Source: DASUBN01 sp050261675 (GTDB lineage Bacteria > Pseudomonadota > Gammaproteobacteria > Natronospirales > REEB76). From it: 64,000 nt of DNA. Within the stretch, counting starts at the first letter, position 1, and each line of letters starts with the position of its first letter. Positions 16,041 to 23,319 of the stretch are shown piece by piece. Location: contig JBLNDO010000051.1 of assembly GCA_050261675.1 (NCBI GenBank), positions 1 through 64,000 on the forward strand. The letters are read 5' to 3'. The notes beneath the pieces were generated by a model, which saw nothing but the letters and a program-made list of their open reading frames with translations, ran no database searches and was not told the DNA's origin. A program made the position numbers and the translations under genes.

Positions 16041-16979
16041 GTGAAAAATTACACACCGTTCCTTCTGGTGCTCTCGCTGCTGTGCCTGGCGCCCACATCG
16101 GCCTGCGCCTTCGGCGCCGAGCCCATGACCTACAACACGGTCAGCGTGGATGGCGTGAAGGTCTTCTATCGCGAGGCGGGCCCCAAGGACGCGCCGGTGC
16201 TGCTGTTGCTGCACGGTTTCCCCACCTCCTCGCGCATGTACCAGGGCTTCATGCCCTTGCTCGCCGACCGCTACCACTTGATTGCTCCGGACTACCCCGG
16301 CTTCGGCTTGAGCGACGCGCCGCCACCGGACAAGTTCGCCTACACCTTCGACCACATCACCCAGGTGATGGACGACTTCACCCAGGCCTTGGGCTTGAAG
16401 CACTACAGCCTGTACATGTGCGACTACGGCGGCGACGTGGGACTCAAGCTCGCCATCGCCCACCCCGAGCGGGTGCAGACGCTCATCGTCCAGAACGCCA
16501 ACATCAGCGAGGAGGGGGAATCGCAGCTCTGGGTGGTGCGCCGCGCCTACTGGGCGGACCGGGCCGCCTACGAGGGCAAGATACAGGCGAACCTTTCTTC
16601 GCTGGATGCGGATCGCGGGCGGCATGTGGGCACCTCGCCGCACCCCGAGCGCTTCAACCCGGATGCGTGGAACGACGAGTATGCCTTCCTGAGCCGTCCC
16701 GGCGAGGAACAGAAGATGCTCGATCTTTTTTACGACTACCGCACCAACCAGGCGGCGTTCCCGGCCTGGCAGGACTGGCTGAAGCAGCACCAGCCGCCGA
16801 CGTTGGTGGTCTGGGGAAAGTACGACACCTCTTTCACTATGGAAGGCGCCATGACCTATGCCAGGCTCCTGCCCAATGCGGAAGTGCACCTGCTCGCCGC
16901 CGGCCACTTCGCCCTGGACGAGGCCACGCCGGAGATCGTGATGCTGACGCGCGCCTTCCTGGATGCCAACGTCAAATGA
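16041..16979 (+). CDS. Exported alpha/beta hydrolase with aspartate nucleophile
   Basis: A 312-residue alpha/beta hydrolase with an N-terminal signal peptide (LVLSLLCLAPTSACAFGA), so probably periplasmic. The oxyanion region LLLLHGFPTSSRM, the nucleophile elbow LYMCDYGGDVG with Asp128 where serine hydrolases have Ser, the acid in VVWGKYDTSF and His289 in AAGHFALDE form an Asp-type triad as in haloalkane dehalogenases and epoxide hydrolases. The substrate is unknown. Translation probably starts at GTG 16041, preceded by AGGAG. It is divergent from an ArsR-type regulator and converges on the permease gene with abutting stop codons. Confidence 0.88.
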   Translation: MKNYTPFLLVLSLLCLAPTSACAFGAEPMTYNTVSVDGVKVFYREAGPKDAPVLLLLHGFPTSSRMYQGFMPLLADRYHLIAPDYPGFGLSDAPPPDKFAYTFDHITQVMDDFTQALGLKHYSLYMCDYGGDVGLKLAIAHPERVQTLIVQNANISEEGESQLWVVRRAYWADRAAYEGKIQANLSSLDADRGRHVGTSPHPERFNPDAWNDEYAFLSRPGEEQKMLDLFYDYRTNQAAFPAWQDWLKQHQPPTLVVWGKYDTSFTMEGAMTYARLLPNAEVHLLAAGHFALDEATPEIVMLTRAFLDANVK

Positions 16980-18317
16980 TCAGGCCTTGGTGACGCGTAT
17001 CCAGACCCAGTAGATGGGCAAGCCGGCGAGGATCAGGCCGAGGTTGACGGCGGTGTTGAGCGGCGCGCCCAGGAAATGCTCGTAATACGTGTCGCCGATC
17101 ACCAGGAAGGTGCCGAGCACGAACAGCGCCGGAACCAGCGGATAGCCCCAGACCCGGTAGGGGCGGTTCGCGTCCGGCCGGCGACGGCGCAGGACGAACA
17201 GGCCGATGGTGGAAAGCGCCAGGAAGGGCCAGATGCCGAGCACGTAGGCCTCGGCCAGGTCGAGGAAGCTCCGCGCGAACACGAACACCATGGCCAGCGC
17301 CCAGCTGAACAGGATGGCCACGTAGGGCGTCTGGAAGCGCGGGTGGATCTTGCCCACGGACTTGAAGAACAGGCCGTCCTCCGCCATGGCGTAGAACACC
17401 CGCGGGTCCGAGAGGATGCTGCCGTTCATGGAACCGAAGGTGGAGATCATCACCAGGATCACGATCACCACCGCCGCACCGGAGCCCAGCACCGCCGTGA
17501 CGGCATCGCTGGCCACGGCCTTGGAGGCGGCAAGCGTGCCGAACGGTAGGGCCGCGGCGAAGGCCGCGTTCATGATGAGGTAGACCGCGAGCGTCACCAG
17601 GGTGCCGTAGATGAGCGCCCGCGGGAGGTTCCGCTGCGGTTCCTTCATCTCGCCCGAGAGTGGCGTGATGTTCACCCAGCCGTCGTAGGCCCAGAGGGAG
17701 GCGATGAGCGCGATGCCCACGCCGGACCAGAGCACGTGGCCTGAAGTCACGGCCGCGAGGTTCGTCCCGGCGTGCGGCGCGAAGGCGAAGAGCGCGGCGG
17801 CGAGGGCCGCGAGCGCCACCAGCTTCGCGCCGGTGGAGAGGTTCTGCACCCAGGCTCCCATGTTCACGGAGCAATAGGTCACCGCCGAAAGCAGGGTGAT
17901 GATGGCCGCCGCCAGGAGCTGCTTGCCGAAGGGATTGAGAGACACCGCGGTGCCGAAGTAATCCGCGAACGTGACCGCCTGGGCCGCCCAGGCGTTGGGC
18001 GTGGTGAGGAGCCACATCCAGCCGAACATGAATGCCAACGGCTTGCCGAAGGCCTCGCGCAGGTAGACGTAGGGTCCGCCCGCGTCCGGGAACATCGCCG
18101 AGAGCTCGGCGACGGAGAGCGCCCCGAAGAGCGAGATGAGACCCCCGAGCGCCCACACCAGGGCGACGCCGGTGAGGCTGCCGGTCAGGCTCGCCACCTC
18201 GGAGGGGATCTTGTAGATGCCGCTGCCGATGATGACGCCCACCACCACCGCGGCGCCGGTCCAGGCGCCGAGGCGGCGGGGTAGTTTTGTGATGCTAGCG
18301 GCTTGGGTTGTCTGCAT
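16980..18317 (-). CDS. APC family amino acid permease
   Basis: A 445-residue inner-membrane transporter with twelve predicted helices. The family signature GAWTGAAVVVGVIIGSGIY opens the first helix, followed by PDAGGPYVYLREAFGKP, the substrate-region motif SLWAYDGWVNIT, and GEMKEPQRNLPRAL. This fits the amino acid-polyamine-organocation superfamily, LAT/y+L-like branch, exchanging or importing amino acids; the specificity is not determinable. Its stop abuts that of the convergent hydrolase gene without a visible terminator hairpin. Confidence 0.92.
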   Translation of the reverse strand: MQTTQAASITKLPRRLGAWTGAAVVVGVIIGSGIYKIPSEVASLTGSLTGVALVWALGGLISLFGALSVAELSAMFPDAGGPYVYLREAFGKPLAFMFGWMWLLTTPNAWAAQAVTFADYFGTAVSLNPFGKQLLAAAIITLLSAVTYCSVNMGAWVQNLSTGAKLVALAALAAALFAFAPHAGTNLAAVTSGHVLWSGVGIALIASLWAYDGWVNITPLSGEMKEPQRNLPRALIYGTLVTLAVYLIMNAAFAAALPFGTLAASKAVASDAVTAVLGSGAAVVIVILVMISTFGSMNGSILSDPRVFYAMAEDGLFFKSVGKIHPRFQTPYVAILFSWALAMVFVFARSFLDLAEAYVLGIWPFLALSTIGLFVLRRRRPDANRPYRVWGYPLVPALFVLGTFLVIGDTYYEHFLGAPLNTAVNLGLILAGLPIYWVWIRVTKA

Positions 18318-18434
18318 ACTGATCCAGTGTATTAGACTTTGCTACGATTGAGCGAATTGGCATAAGAGGATACTGCCAGCCTCGGAGTTCCGCCGGTGCG
18401 CATGGGAAGATTCAAGGGTTAGGGAGGAAAGGAG

Positions 18435-19238
18435 ATGAGGCTCCTATTGACGCTGACCTGCAGTTGCTTGCTGCTGGGAGCTTGCGCGTCAGATTCCATA
18501 GACATGGATGAACTCAATACCCTCGGGGACAGCGGCATCCTATACGTTGACATGCCATATGACGTCACGGTGAGTCAGCGTTATCGGACCACTGTTACGC
18601 TTGGGCTATTGGCAGGGCTGGTTGGCGGAACAGTGGGGTATTTTTCCGACAAGCAATCGAACGACACAGCCCAGAATGAGGTTGATGTCCGCATGGCGCA
18701 TTATTCGCAGGGAATTTTCCGTGATAACTTTTTCCAAGTCGTGCAGAATCTGTTACAGCGATCCCCACAGCTCTCCCGTTTCGTGGTCACGCGCATCCCA
18801 TATCAGGAAATTCCGTTGAAGGAGCGCGCGGCGCTGGTTGAGGCAAACAAGATGGACAGCATCATATTCATTACTCCTGAGGTACTACTGGACAAAAGCG
18901 GCGAGAAACTAACGATATATGTGGACATCGAGCCGGAAGCACATGTCTACGATGAATATATGAGTCAATCCGTACTGAAACCATTCCGGGAGAAATTATT
19001 TTCCTATGTCTATGAAGTAAAGCTTTGGGGCAAGAACGGCGTGTTGTTAAACGACACAGATCGCTATCACGTGCTTGCCAAGTTGGATTTCTCGGGCACT
19101 CTTCCTTACTGGTTTGCGGACGATGCCAAGCAGCTGCGTGAGGATTTTGCGGACGCGATGACCCACCTGCAAGTCGATATGGGAAGTTATCTGCAGGTAA
19201 AACACACTCCCCAGGTCGGTGCTCAGTCCCGCGGATAG
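18435..19238 (+). CDS. Putative lipoprotein, AT-richer orphan
   Basis: A 267-residue protein with a lipoprotein signal (LLGAC, Cys17). A Gly-rich hydrophobic stretch follows (TVTLGLLAGLVGGTVGYF, about residues 53-70), then a soluble domain containing VQNLLQRSPQLSRFVVTRI, ALVEANKMDSIIFITPEVLL and KLTIYVDIEPEAHVY. I recognise no family. Codon use is clearly less GC-rich than the flanking genes, with frequent A/T third positions, which suggests recent acquisition. An AGGGAGG ribosome-binding site lies 7 nt before the ATG. It has no operon partner. Confidence 0.75.
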   Translation: MRLLLTLTCSCLLLGACASDSIDMDELNTLGDSGILYVDMPYDVTVSQRYRTTVTLGLLAGLVGGTVGYFSDKQSNDTAQNEVDVRMAHYSQGIFRDNFFQVVQNLLQRSPQLSRFVVTRIPYQEIPLKERAALVEANKMDSIIFITPEVLLDKSGEKLTIYVDIEPEAHVYDEYMSQSVLKPFREKLFSYVYEVKLWGKNGVLLNDTDRYHVLAKLDFSGTLPYWFADDAKQLREDFADAMTHLQVDMGSYLQVKHTPQVGAQSRG

Positions 19239-19348
19239 CGGTCTTCTGGATGGAGCTTGCGGAGCAGTAGGAACATCGCCAGCACCAGCGGCGGCATCAG
19301 CCAGCTCGCCCACCAGGAGATCCGTCGGGCTGAAAGATGAAACGCCAT
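19223..19348 (-). CDS. Possible 41-residue single-helix membrane peptide
   Basis: This minus-strand frame encodes a short protein with a positive N-terminus (FHLSARRISWWAS), one hydrophobic helix (WLMPPLVLAMFLLLRK) and a charged end, the form of small membrane proteins. An alternative start at 19438 would give 71 residues. No clear ribosome-binding site is present for either. It overlaps the end of the lipoprotein gene by 16 bp. It is listed because the gap 19239-19537 otherwise holds no recognised gene; it could be chance. Confidence 0.28.
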   Translation of the reverse strand: MAFHLSARRISWWASWLMPPLVLAMFLLLRKLHPEDRYPRD

Positions 19349-19537
19349 GCCGTGTGTTCGCCGGTCGGGCCCAGGAATGCCCAACACATGAATTCCTTGT
19401 AGGACATGACTGGCTACCCCGCCTTTGCGTTGCCGCATTATGACCGTCCGGGTTGCTCCGGGTTCCTCGGAGACAGGCTCGGGTATAGTGTGGGACTGCC
19501 TGAGCCGCCGGTCCCCGGCATCCCAAGGAGCCCAAGC

Positions 19538-19933
19538 ATGCATTTCCTCGGCATCTTTCTCGCCGCTGTCGCCATGTTCGCCATTGGTTCCGTGTGGTAT
19601 TCCCCTCTCCTGTTCATCAAGGCCTGGCTGCGCGAGGCGGGCATGGACCCCAGCCAGAAGCCCGATAGCCAGACCATGATGAAGACCTTCGGTGCCACCT
19701 TCCTGCTGCTCCTCATATGTGCCGCGGTGCTGGACCAGGTGATCACCAACTGGACCTCGGAGCAGGGCGTGTTCCACGGCCTGTGGGTGGGCTTTCTGGG
19801 CGGCGTCATCGCCGCCGCTACTACCGCCATCAACTATCTCTTCGAGAAGAAGAGCCGGACGTTGTTCCTGATCAACGCCGGCTATAACGTCCTCGGCTTC
19901 TGCGTCATGGGCGTGATCCTGTCGCTGATCTGA
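19538..19933 (+). CDS. DUF1761 family membrane protein
   Basis: A 131-residue membrane protein with four hydrophobic segments. It has the DUF1761-like opening FLAAVAMFAIGSVWYSPLLF, then TFGATFLLLLICAAVLDQVI, GLWVGFLGGVIAAATTAINYLF and LFLINAGYNVLGFCVMGVIL. The start is set at 19538 because AAGGAG lies 7 nt upstream; the frame is open further upstream but that part lacks family character. It is the first of a run of plus-strand genes, with the sirtuin start 2 bp after its stop. Confidence 0.85.
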   Translation: MHFLGIFLAAVAMFAIGSVWYSPLLFIKAWLREAGMDPSQKPDSQTMMKTFGATFLLLLICAAVLDQVITNWTSEQGVFHGLWVGFLGGVIAAATTAINYLFEKKSRTLFLINAGYNVLGFCVMGVILSLI

Positions 19934-19935
19934 AC

Positions 19936-20784
19936 ATGCGCCCGACGGCCAGGCTTGCGGCGGGCGAGGGGGCGAGACTCGCGGACTGGTGCCGCAGCCG
20001 CGAGCGCCTCGTGGCCCTCACCGGCGCGGGCTGCAGCACCGCCTCGGGCATCCCCGATTATCGCGACCGGCAGGGTGCGTGGAAGCGCAAGCCGCCGGTG
20101 CAGCAGCGCGATTTCGTGACGAGTCACGCGGTGCGCCAACGCTATTGGGCGCGCAGCCTCGTGGGCTGGCGGCATTTTTCACGCGCGGAACCCAATACAG
20201 CCCATCTCGCCCTGGCACGCCTGGAGCGCGGCGGGCCTCTCCGTCACCTGGTCACCCAGAATGTGGACGGATTACACCAGCGGGCCGGGAGCCGCGCGGT
20301 CACCGATCTCCACGGGCGTCTCGACGAGGTGCTGTGCCTTTCCTGCGGCCTGCGCGTCTTCCGGCAGGCGTTCCAGACGGAGCTGGAAGCGCGCAATCCG
20401 GAATGGACGGTACTGTCCGCGGCCCATGCTCCGGACGGCGACGCGGACCTGGAGAACCGGGATTTCTCGCAATTCGATGTGCCCCCCTGCCGACGCTGCG
20501 GCGGGATCATGAAGCCCGCGGTGGTGTTCTTCGGCGACGCCATCCCGCCGGAGCAGACCCGCGCCGCCCTCGACGCTGTCGGGTCGGCAGACGCACTCCT
20601 GGTGGCGGGTTCCTCGCTCATGGTCTGGTCCGGCTACCGGCTGGTGCGCGCCGCCGCCGAGGCCGGCAAGCCGGTGGCGGCGGTGAACCTCGGGATCACC
20701 CGCGCGGATGCGCTGCTGGATCTCAAGCTGGAGGCGCCTTGCGGCGAAGCTCTGTCAGAAATGGCCGCCTGTCTGGGTCTCTAG
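19936..20784 (+). CDS. Sir2 family NAD-dependent protein deacylase
   Basis: A 282-residue sirtuin. Family motifs in order: LTGAGCSTASGIPDYR (NAD-binding, residues 28-43), TQNVDGLHQRAG (108-119), catalytic His126 in DLHGRLDE, zinc cysteines CLSC (134-137) and CRRC (185-188), and KPAVVFFGD. The length and the spacing between zinc knuckles resemble class II (SIRT4-like) bacterial sirtuins. It would remove acyl groups from lysines using NAD, giving nicotinamide and O-acyl-ADP-ribose; some relatives ADP-ribosylate. It lies 2 bp after the DUF1761 gene and 24 bp before the Rieske-flavodoxin fusion. Confidence 0.93.
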   Translation: MRPTARLAAGEGARLADWCRSRERLVALTGAGCSTASGIPDYRDRQGAWKRKPPVQQRDFVTSHAVRQRYWARSLVGWRHFSRAEPNTAHLALARLERGGPLRHLVTQNVDGLHQRAGSRAVTDLHGRLDEVLCLSCGLRVFRQAFQTELEARNPEWTVLSAAHAPDGDADLENRDFSQFDVPPCRRCGGIMKPAVVFFGDAIPPEQTRAALDAVGSADALLVAGSSLMVWSGYRLVRAAAEAGKPVAAVNLGITRADALLDLKLEAPCGEALSEMAACLGL

Positions 20785-20808
20785 GCCCGGGCACATGGGG
20801 AGAAGCAC

Positions 20809-21912
20809 ATGAAAGACGCGGACTGGGTGGACTTGGGACCGATTGAAGCGCTGCGCGGCAAGACCGTGCAGCAAGTGGATGCAGGCCGGCGGCAGATCGC
20901 GCTGGTCTACCGGGACGGGCGCTTCAGCGCCGTCTCCGGCACCTGCAACCACGCCGGCGGTCCCTTGGGCGAGGGGCATCTCGACGGCGATTACCTGGTG
21001 TGCCCCTGGCACCACTGGAAGTTCCACTACAGGACCGGCGAGGGCGAGCCCGGCTACGAGGAGGACAAGGTGCCGAGCTACACCCTCAAGGAGGAGGGCG
21101 GGCGGCTCTACGTGGATATCAATTCCGAGACTGCGCGCACCAAGAAGCCCCACGCTCCGCATCCCTTGAGCCGCCCCATCGTCCGCGGCGAGGGACCGGT
21201 CCGGGTCGTGGGCGTGTCCACCACGGTGATGGATCCCAGGTTCCCGCGCTACAGCACCTCCGACGCGCTCCTGGATACGGCTTTGGCGCACGCCCGCGCC
21301 ATCGGCGCGGAGACACGGCTCCTGCGCTTGAACGACCTCAAGTTCCGCCATTGTGAGGGTTATTATTCCAAGTCCGCCCACGCCTGCACCTGGCCCTGCT
21401 CCATCACCCAAATGGACAAGCACGACCAGATGGACCAGGTGTACGAGGCTTTCGTGCACTGGGCCGACGTGATGATCGTGTCCACGCCCATCCGCTGGGG
21501 CGCAGCCTCGAGTCTTTACTACAAGATGGTGGAGCGCATGAATTGCATCCAGAATCAGGAAACCATCGCTGGGCGCCACCTGATGAAGAACAAGGTGGCG
21601 GCATTCATCATCACCGGTGGCCAGGACAACGTGCAGGCCGTGGCCGGCCACATGCTGGGATTCTTCGCGGAGATCGGCTGCCAGTTCCCGCAGTTCCCCT
21701 ACGTGGCCCATTCCCGCGGCTGGAGTGCCGAGGACATGGAGAACAACGTACGCTACGTGCAGATGAGCAAGGACCTCAGGGAAGGCACCGAAGCCCTGGT
21801 GGCCCGCGCCATGGAGACCGCCTCGCTCATGTTGAAGGGCGATGGACTGAGCGTCCCCATGGCCAGGGGCGGACGCAAGGGCAGCGAATTGGACGTAAAA
21901 GCACAGATCTAA
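20809..21912 (+). CDS. Rieske [2Fe-2S] protein fused to an NAD(P)H-dependent FMN reductase-like flavodoxin domain
   Basis: A 367-residue two-domain redox protein. The N-terminal Rieske domain (residues 1-110) has the cluster ligands CNH (Cys46, His48) and CPWHH (Cys65, His68). After a linker, the C-terminal domain (from about 125) reads VRVVGVSTTVMDPRFPRYSTSD, the phosphate-binding loop of the FMN reductase/WrbA-like fold, then VMIVSTPIRWGAASSLYYKMVERM. A cysteine-bearing segment, HCEGYYSKSAHACTWPCSI, sits where iron-sulfur flavoproteins carry extra cysteines. The arrangement suggests electron transfer between flavin and a 2Fe-2S centre in one cytoplasmic polypeptide; the substrate is unknown. 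A purine-rich site (GGGGAGAAG) precedes the ATG. Confidence 0.9.
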   Translation: MKDADWVDLGPIEALRGKTVQQVDAGRRQIALVYRDGRFSAVSGTCNHAGGPLGEGHLDGDYLVCPWHHWKFHYRTGEGEPGYEEDKVPSYTLKEEGGRLYVDINSETARTKKPHAPHPLSRPIVRGEGPVRVVGVSTTVMDPRFPRYSTSDALLDTALAHARAIGAETRLLRLNDLKFRHCEGYYSKSAHACTWPCSITQMDKHDQMDQVYEAFVHWADVMIVSTPIRWGAASSLYYKMVERMNCIQNQETIAGRHLMKNKVAAFIITGGQDNVQAVAGHMLGFFAEIGCQFPQFPYVAHSRGWSAEDMENNVRYVQMSKDLREGTEALVARAMETASLMLKGDGLSVPMARGGRKGSELDVKAQI

Positions 21913-21927
21913 AAGAGGTCCGCGAAC

Positions 21928-22791
21928 ATGCCACAGCCCATCGACTGGAAACCCATCGGCAAGATCAAGCCCGACAAGCTCAAATCCACGCGCCGCTCCC
22001 TGCATCTTGCGGTGCAGGCGGTGGCGAACGTGGGACGCAGCTATCTGCCGGCGCCGGAGGACTACGGGCACATCAGCCTGCGCTGGCTGCCGAAGCTCAA
22101 CGGCCTCGCGGGCCAGCCGGTGGCGGCGGGAACGGCGCGCCTTGTGGCGGCGCTGTGCTTCGATCCCCTGGAATGGCAGCTCCTGGATGCCAAGGGTGCC
22201 GTCATCGCCAAGGTGCCGTTCGCCGGCAAAACGCTGGCACAGATGGAAAGCGAGGTGCGCGAGGTCTTGAAGAAACACGGCCTGGACGACACGCGCTACA
22301 GCGTGAAGCCGCCGTTCGAAGTGGAGCCCCATCCGCTCCTGGAAGGCGGGCCGTTCTCGCCCGAATGGGACGCGGACGAACGCCGCGAACTCGCGTCCTA
22401 TTACGCCGGCGCCGATCTGATTCTCCGGGCGCTCGCTGCGGAGTTCCAAGTGGCCACCGGCCCGCGCTGTTGGCCGCACCACTTCGATTACGCGCTGCTC
22501 CTGTCGCTGGATCCGGGGCCCGGCGAGAAGGCACGCTCGGTGGGCCTCGGCATGTCGCCCGGCGACCAACATTACGACCAGGTGTATTTCTACGCCACGC
22601 CCTGGCCGTACCCGCCTGCCGCGAGCCTGCCGCCCATCATGAAACCGGCCTCGTGGCACACGCAGGAATGGACCGGCGCGGTGCTGCGCGCCTCCGACCT
22701 CCCGCCCATGGCGGGCACGGCGCTCGCCGCCTACTGGCGCACGTCATTCGCCGCCTTGCGCTCCGTCCTGGAAAAGATGCCGCGCCCGTGA
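21928..22791 (+). CDS. Conserved hypothetical protein, DUF5996-like
   Basis: A 287-residue soluble protein without membrane segments or signal peptide. The opening STRRSLHLAVQAVANVGRSY, the central GRSYLPAPEDYGHISLRWLP and the later ATGPRCWPHHFDYALLL, then GLGMSPGDQHYDQVYFYATP recall the W-P-x-H-F-D and S-P-G-D motifs I associate with DUF5996, but this is from memory. No activity is known. It lies 15 bp after the Rieske-flavodoxin gene and its stop overlaps the GTG start of the following GFA gene, so it belongs to the same transcript. Confidence 0.78.
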   Translation: MPQPIDWKPIGKIKPDKLKSTRRSLHLAVQAVANVGRSYLPAPEDYGHISLRWLPKLNGLAGQPVAAGTARLVAALCFDPLEWQLLDAKGAVIAKVPFAGKTLAQMESEVREVLKKHGLDDTRYSVKPPFEVEPHPLLEGGPFSPEWDADERRELASYYAGADLILRALAAEFQVATGPRCWPHHFDYALLLSLDPGPGEKARSVGLGMSPGDQHYDQVYFYATPWPYPPAASLPPIMKPASWHTQEWTGAVLRASDLPPMAGTALAAYWRTSFAALRSVLEKMPRP

Positions 22792-23213
22792 GACTCAAGG
22801 GCGGCTGCCATTGCGGCAACCTCGGCCTCGAGTTCGAAACCGGGACCGCGCCCGCGGAGCTGCCCTTGCGCGCCTGCCAGTGCACGTTCTGCCGCGCCCA
22901 CGGCGTCCTGAGCGTTTCCGATCCGAAAGGCTCCGTGAGCGTGAGCGCCGGCGATGCGGCCCTGGTGCAGCGCTACCGCTTCGGTCTCGGCGTGACCGAT
23001 TTCCTGATCTGCCGCCGCTGCGGCGTGTACCTGCTGGCGATGGTGGAGCAGGACGGCGAGCGCTACGCCGTCATCAACGCCAACGTGTTGGAACGGCGCG
23101 GCGAGCTGAGCGGTTTGCCCCAACCCATGGATTATGGCGGCGAGGACGCCGCCGCCCGACTGGCCCGGCGTAAAACCCGCTGGACCCCCATCGCCGCCCT
23201 CAAGGGCTTGTAA
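22788..23213 (+). CDS. GFA/CENP-V family zinc-binding protein
   Basis: A 141-residue protein of the glutathione-dependent formaldehyde-activating enzyme fold. It shows the zinc-site cysteines GGCHCGNL, CQCTFCRAHG and ICRRCGVY in the expected order. The family includes Gfa of Paracoccus, but most members, including this one, lack demonstrated activity. The GTG start at 22788 overlaps the previous stop (GTGA), indicating coupling to the DUF5996-like gene. A second, more distant GFA protein is encoded at 49134-49565. Confidence 0.88.
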   Translation: MRLKGGCHCGNLGLEFETGTAPAELPLRACQCTFCRAHGVLSVSDPKGSVSVSAGDAALVQRYRFGLGVTDFLICRRCGVYLLAMVEQDGERYAVINANVLERRGELSGLPQPMDYGGEDAAARLARRKTRWTPIAALKGL

Positions 23214-23225
23214 GCCCTGTTACAT

Positions 23226-23251
23226 ATGGGCCGGCCCCCGGGGCGGCCCAT
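23226..23251 (+). terminator. GC-rich hairpin at the end of the sirtuin-GFA operon
   Basis: ATGGGCCG at 23226-23233 pairs with CGGCCCAT at 23244-23251, with further pairing possible inside. It lies 12 bp after the GFA stop but is not followed by a T run, so it may be a weak or factor-assisted terminator, or only an mRNA-stabilising hairpin. Confidence 0.4.
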
Positions 23252-23319
23252 GACTCCGGTATGCTAAGGCCATAAGACGCGTCCGGGAGCGGGCAGCGTA
23301 ACAAGGATTAGGGCTGGAG

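Noticed and set aside
15963..16907. Upstream extension of the ArsR-type gene to 547 residues
   Set aside because: The extension overlaps the divergent hydrolase gene in antisense and has no domain; the winged-helix protein starts near 15962.
20755..22659. Minus-strand open frame of about 634 codons opposite the Rieske-flavodoxin operon
   Set aside because: It lies antisense to well-supported enzymes with catalytic motifs and shows no domain or start signal of its own.
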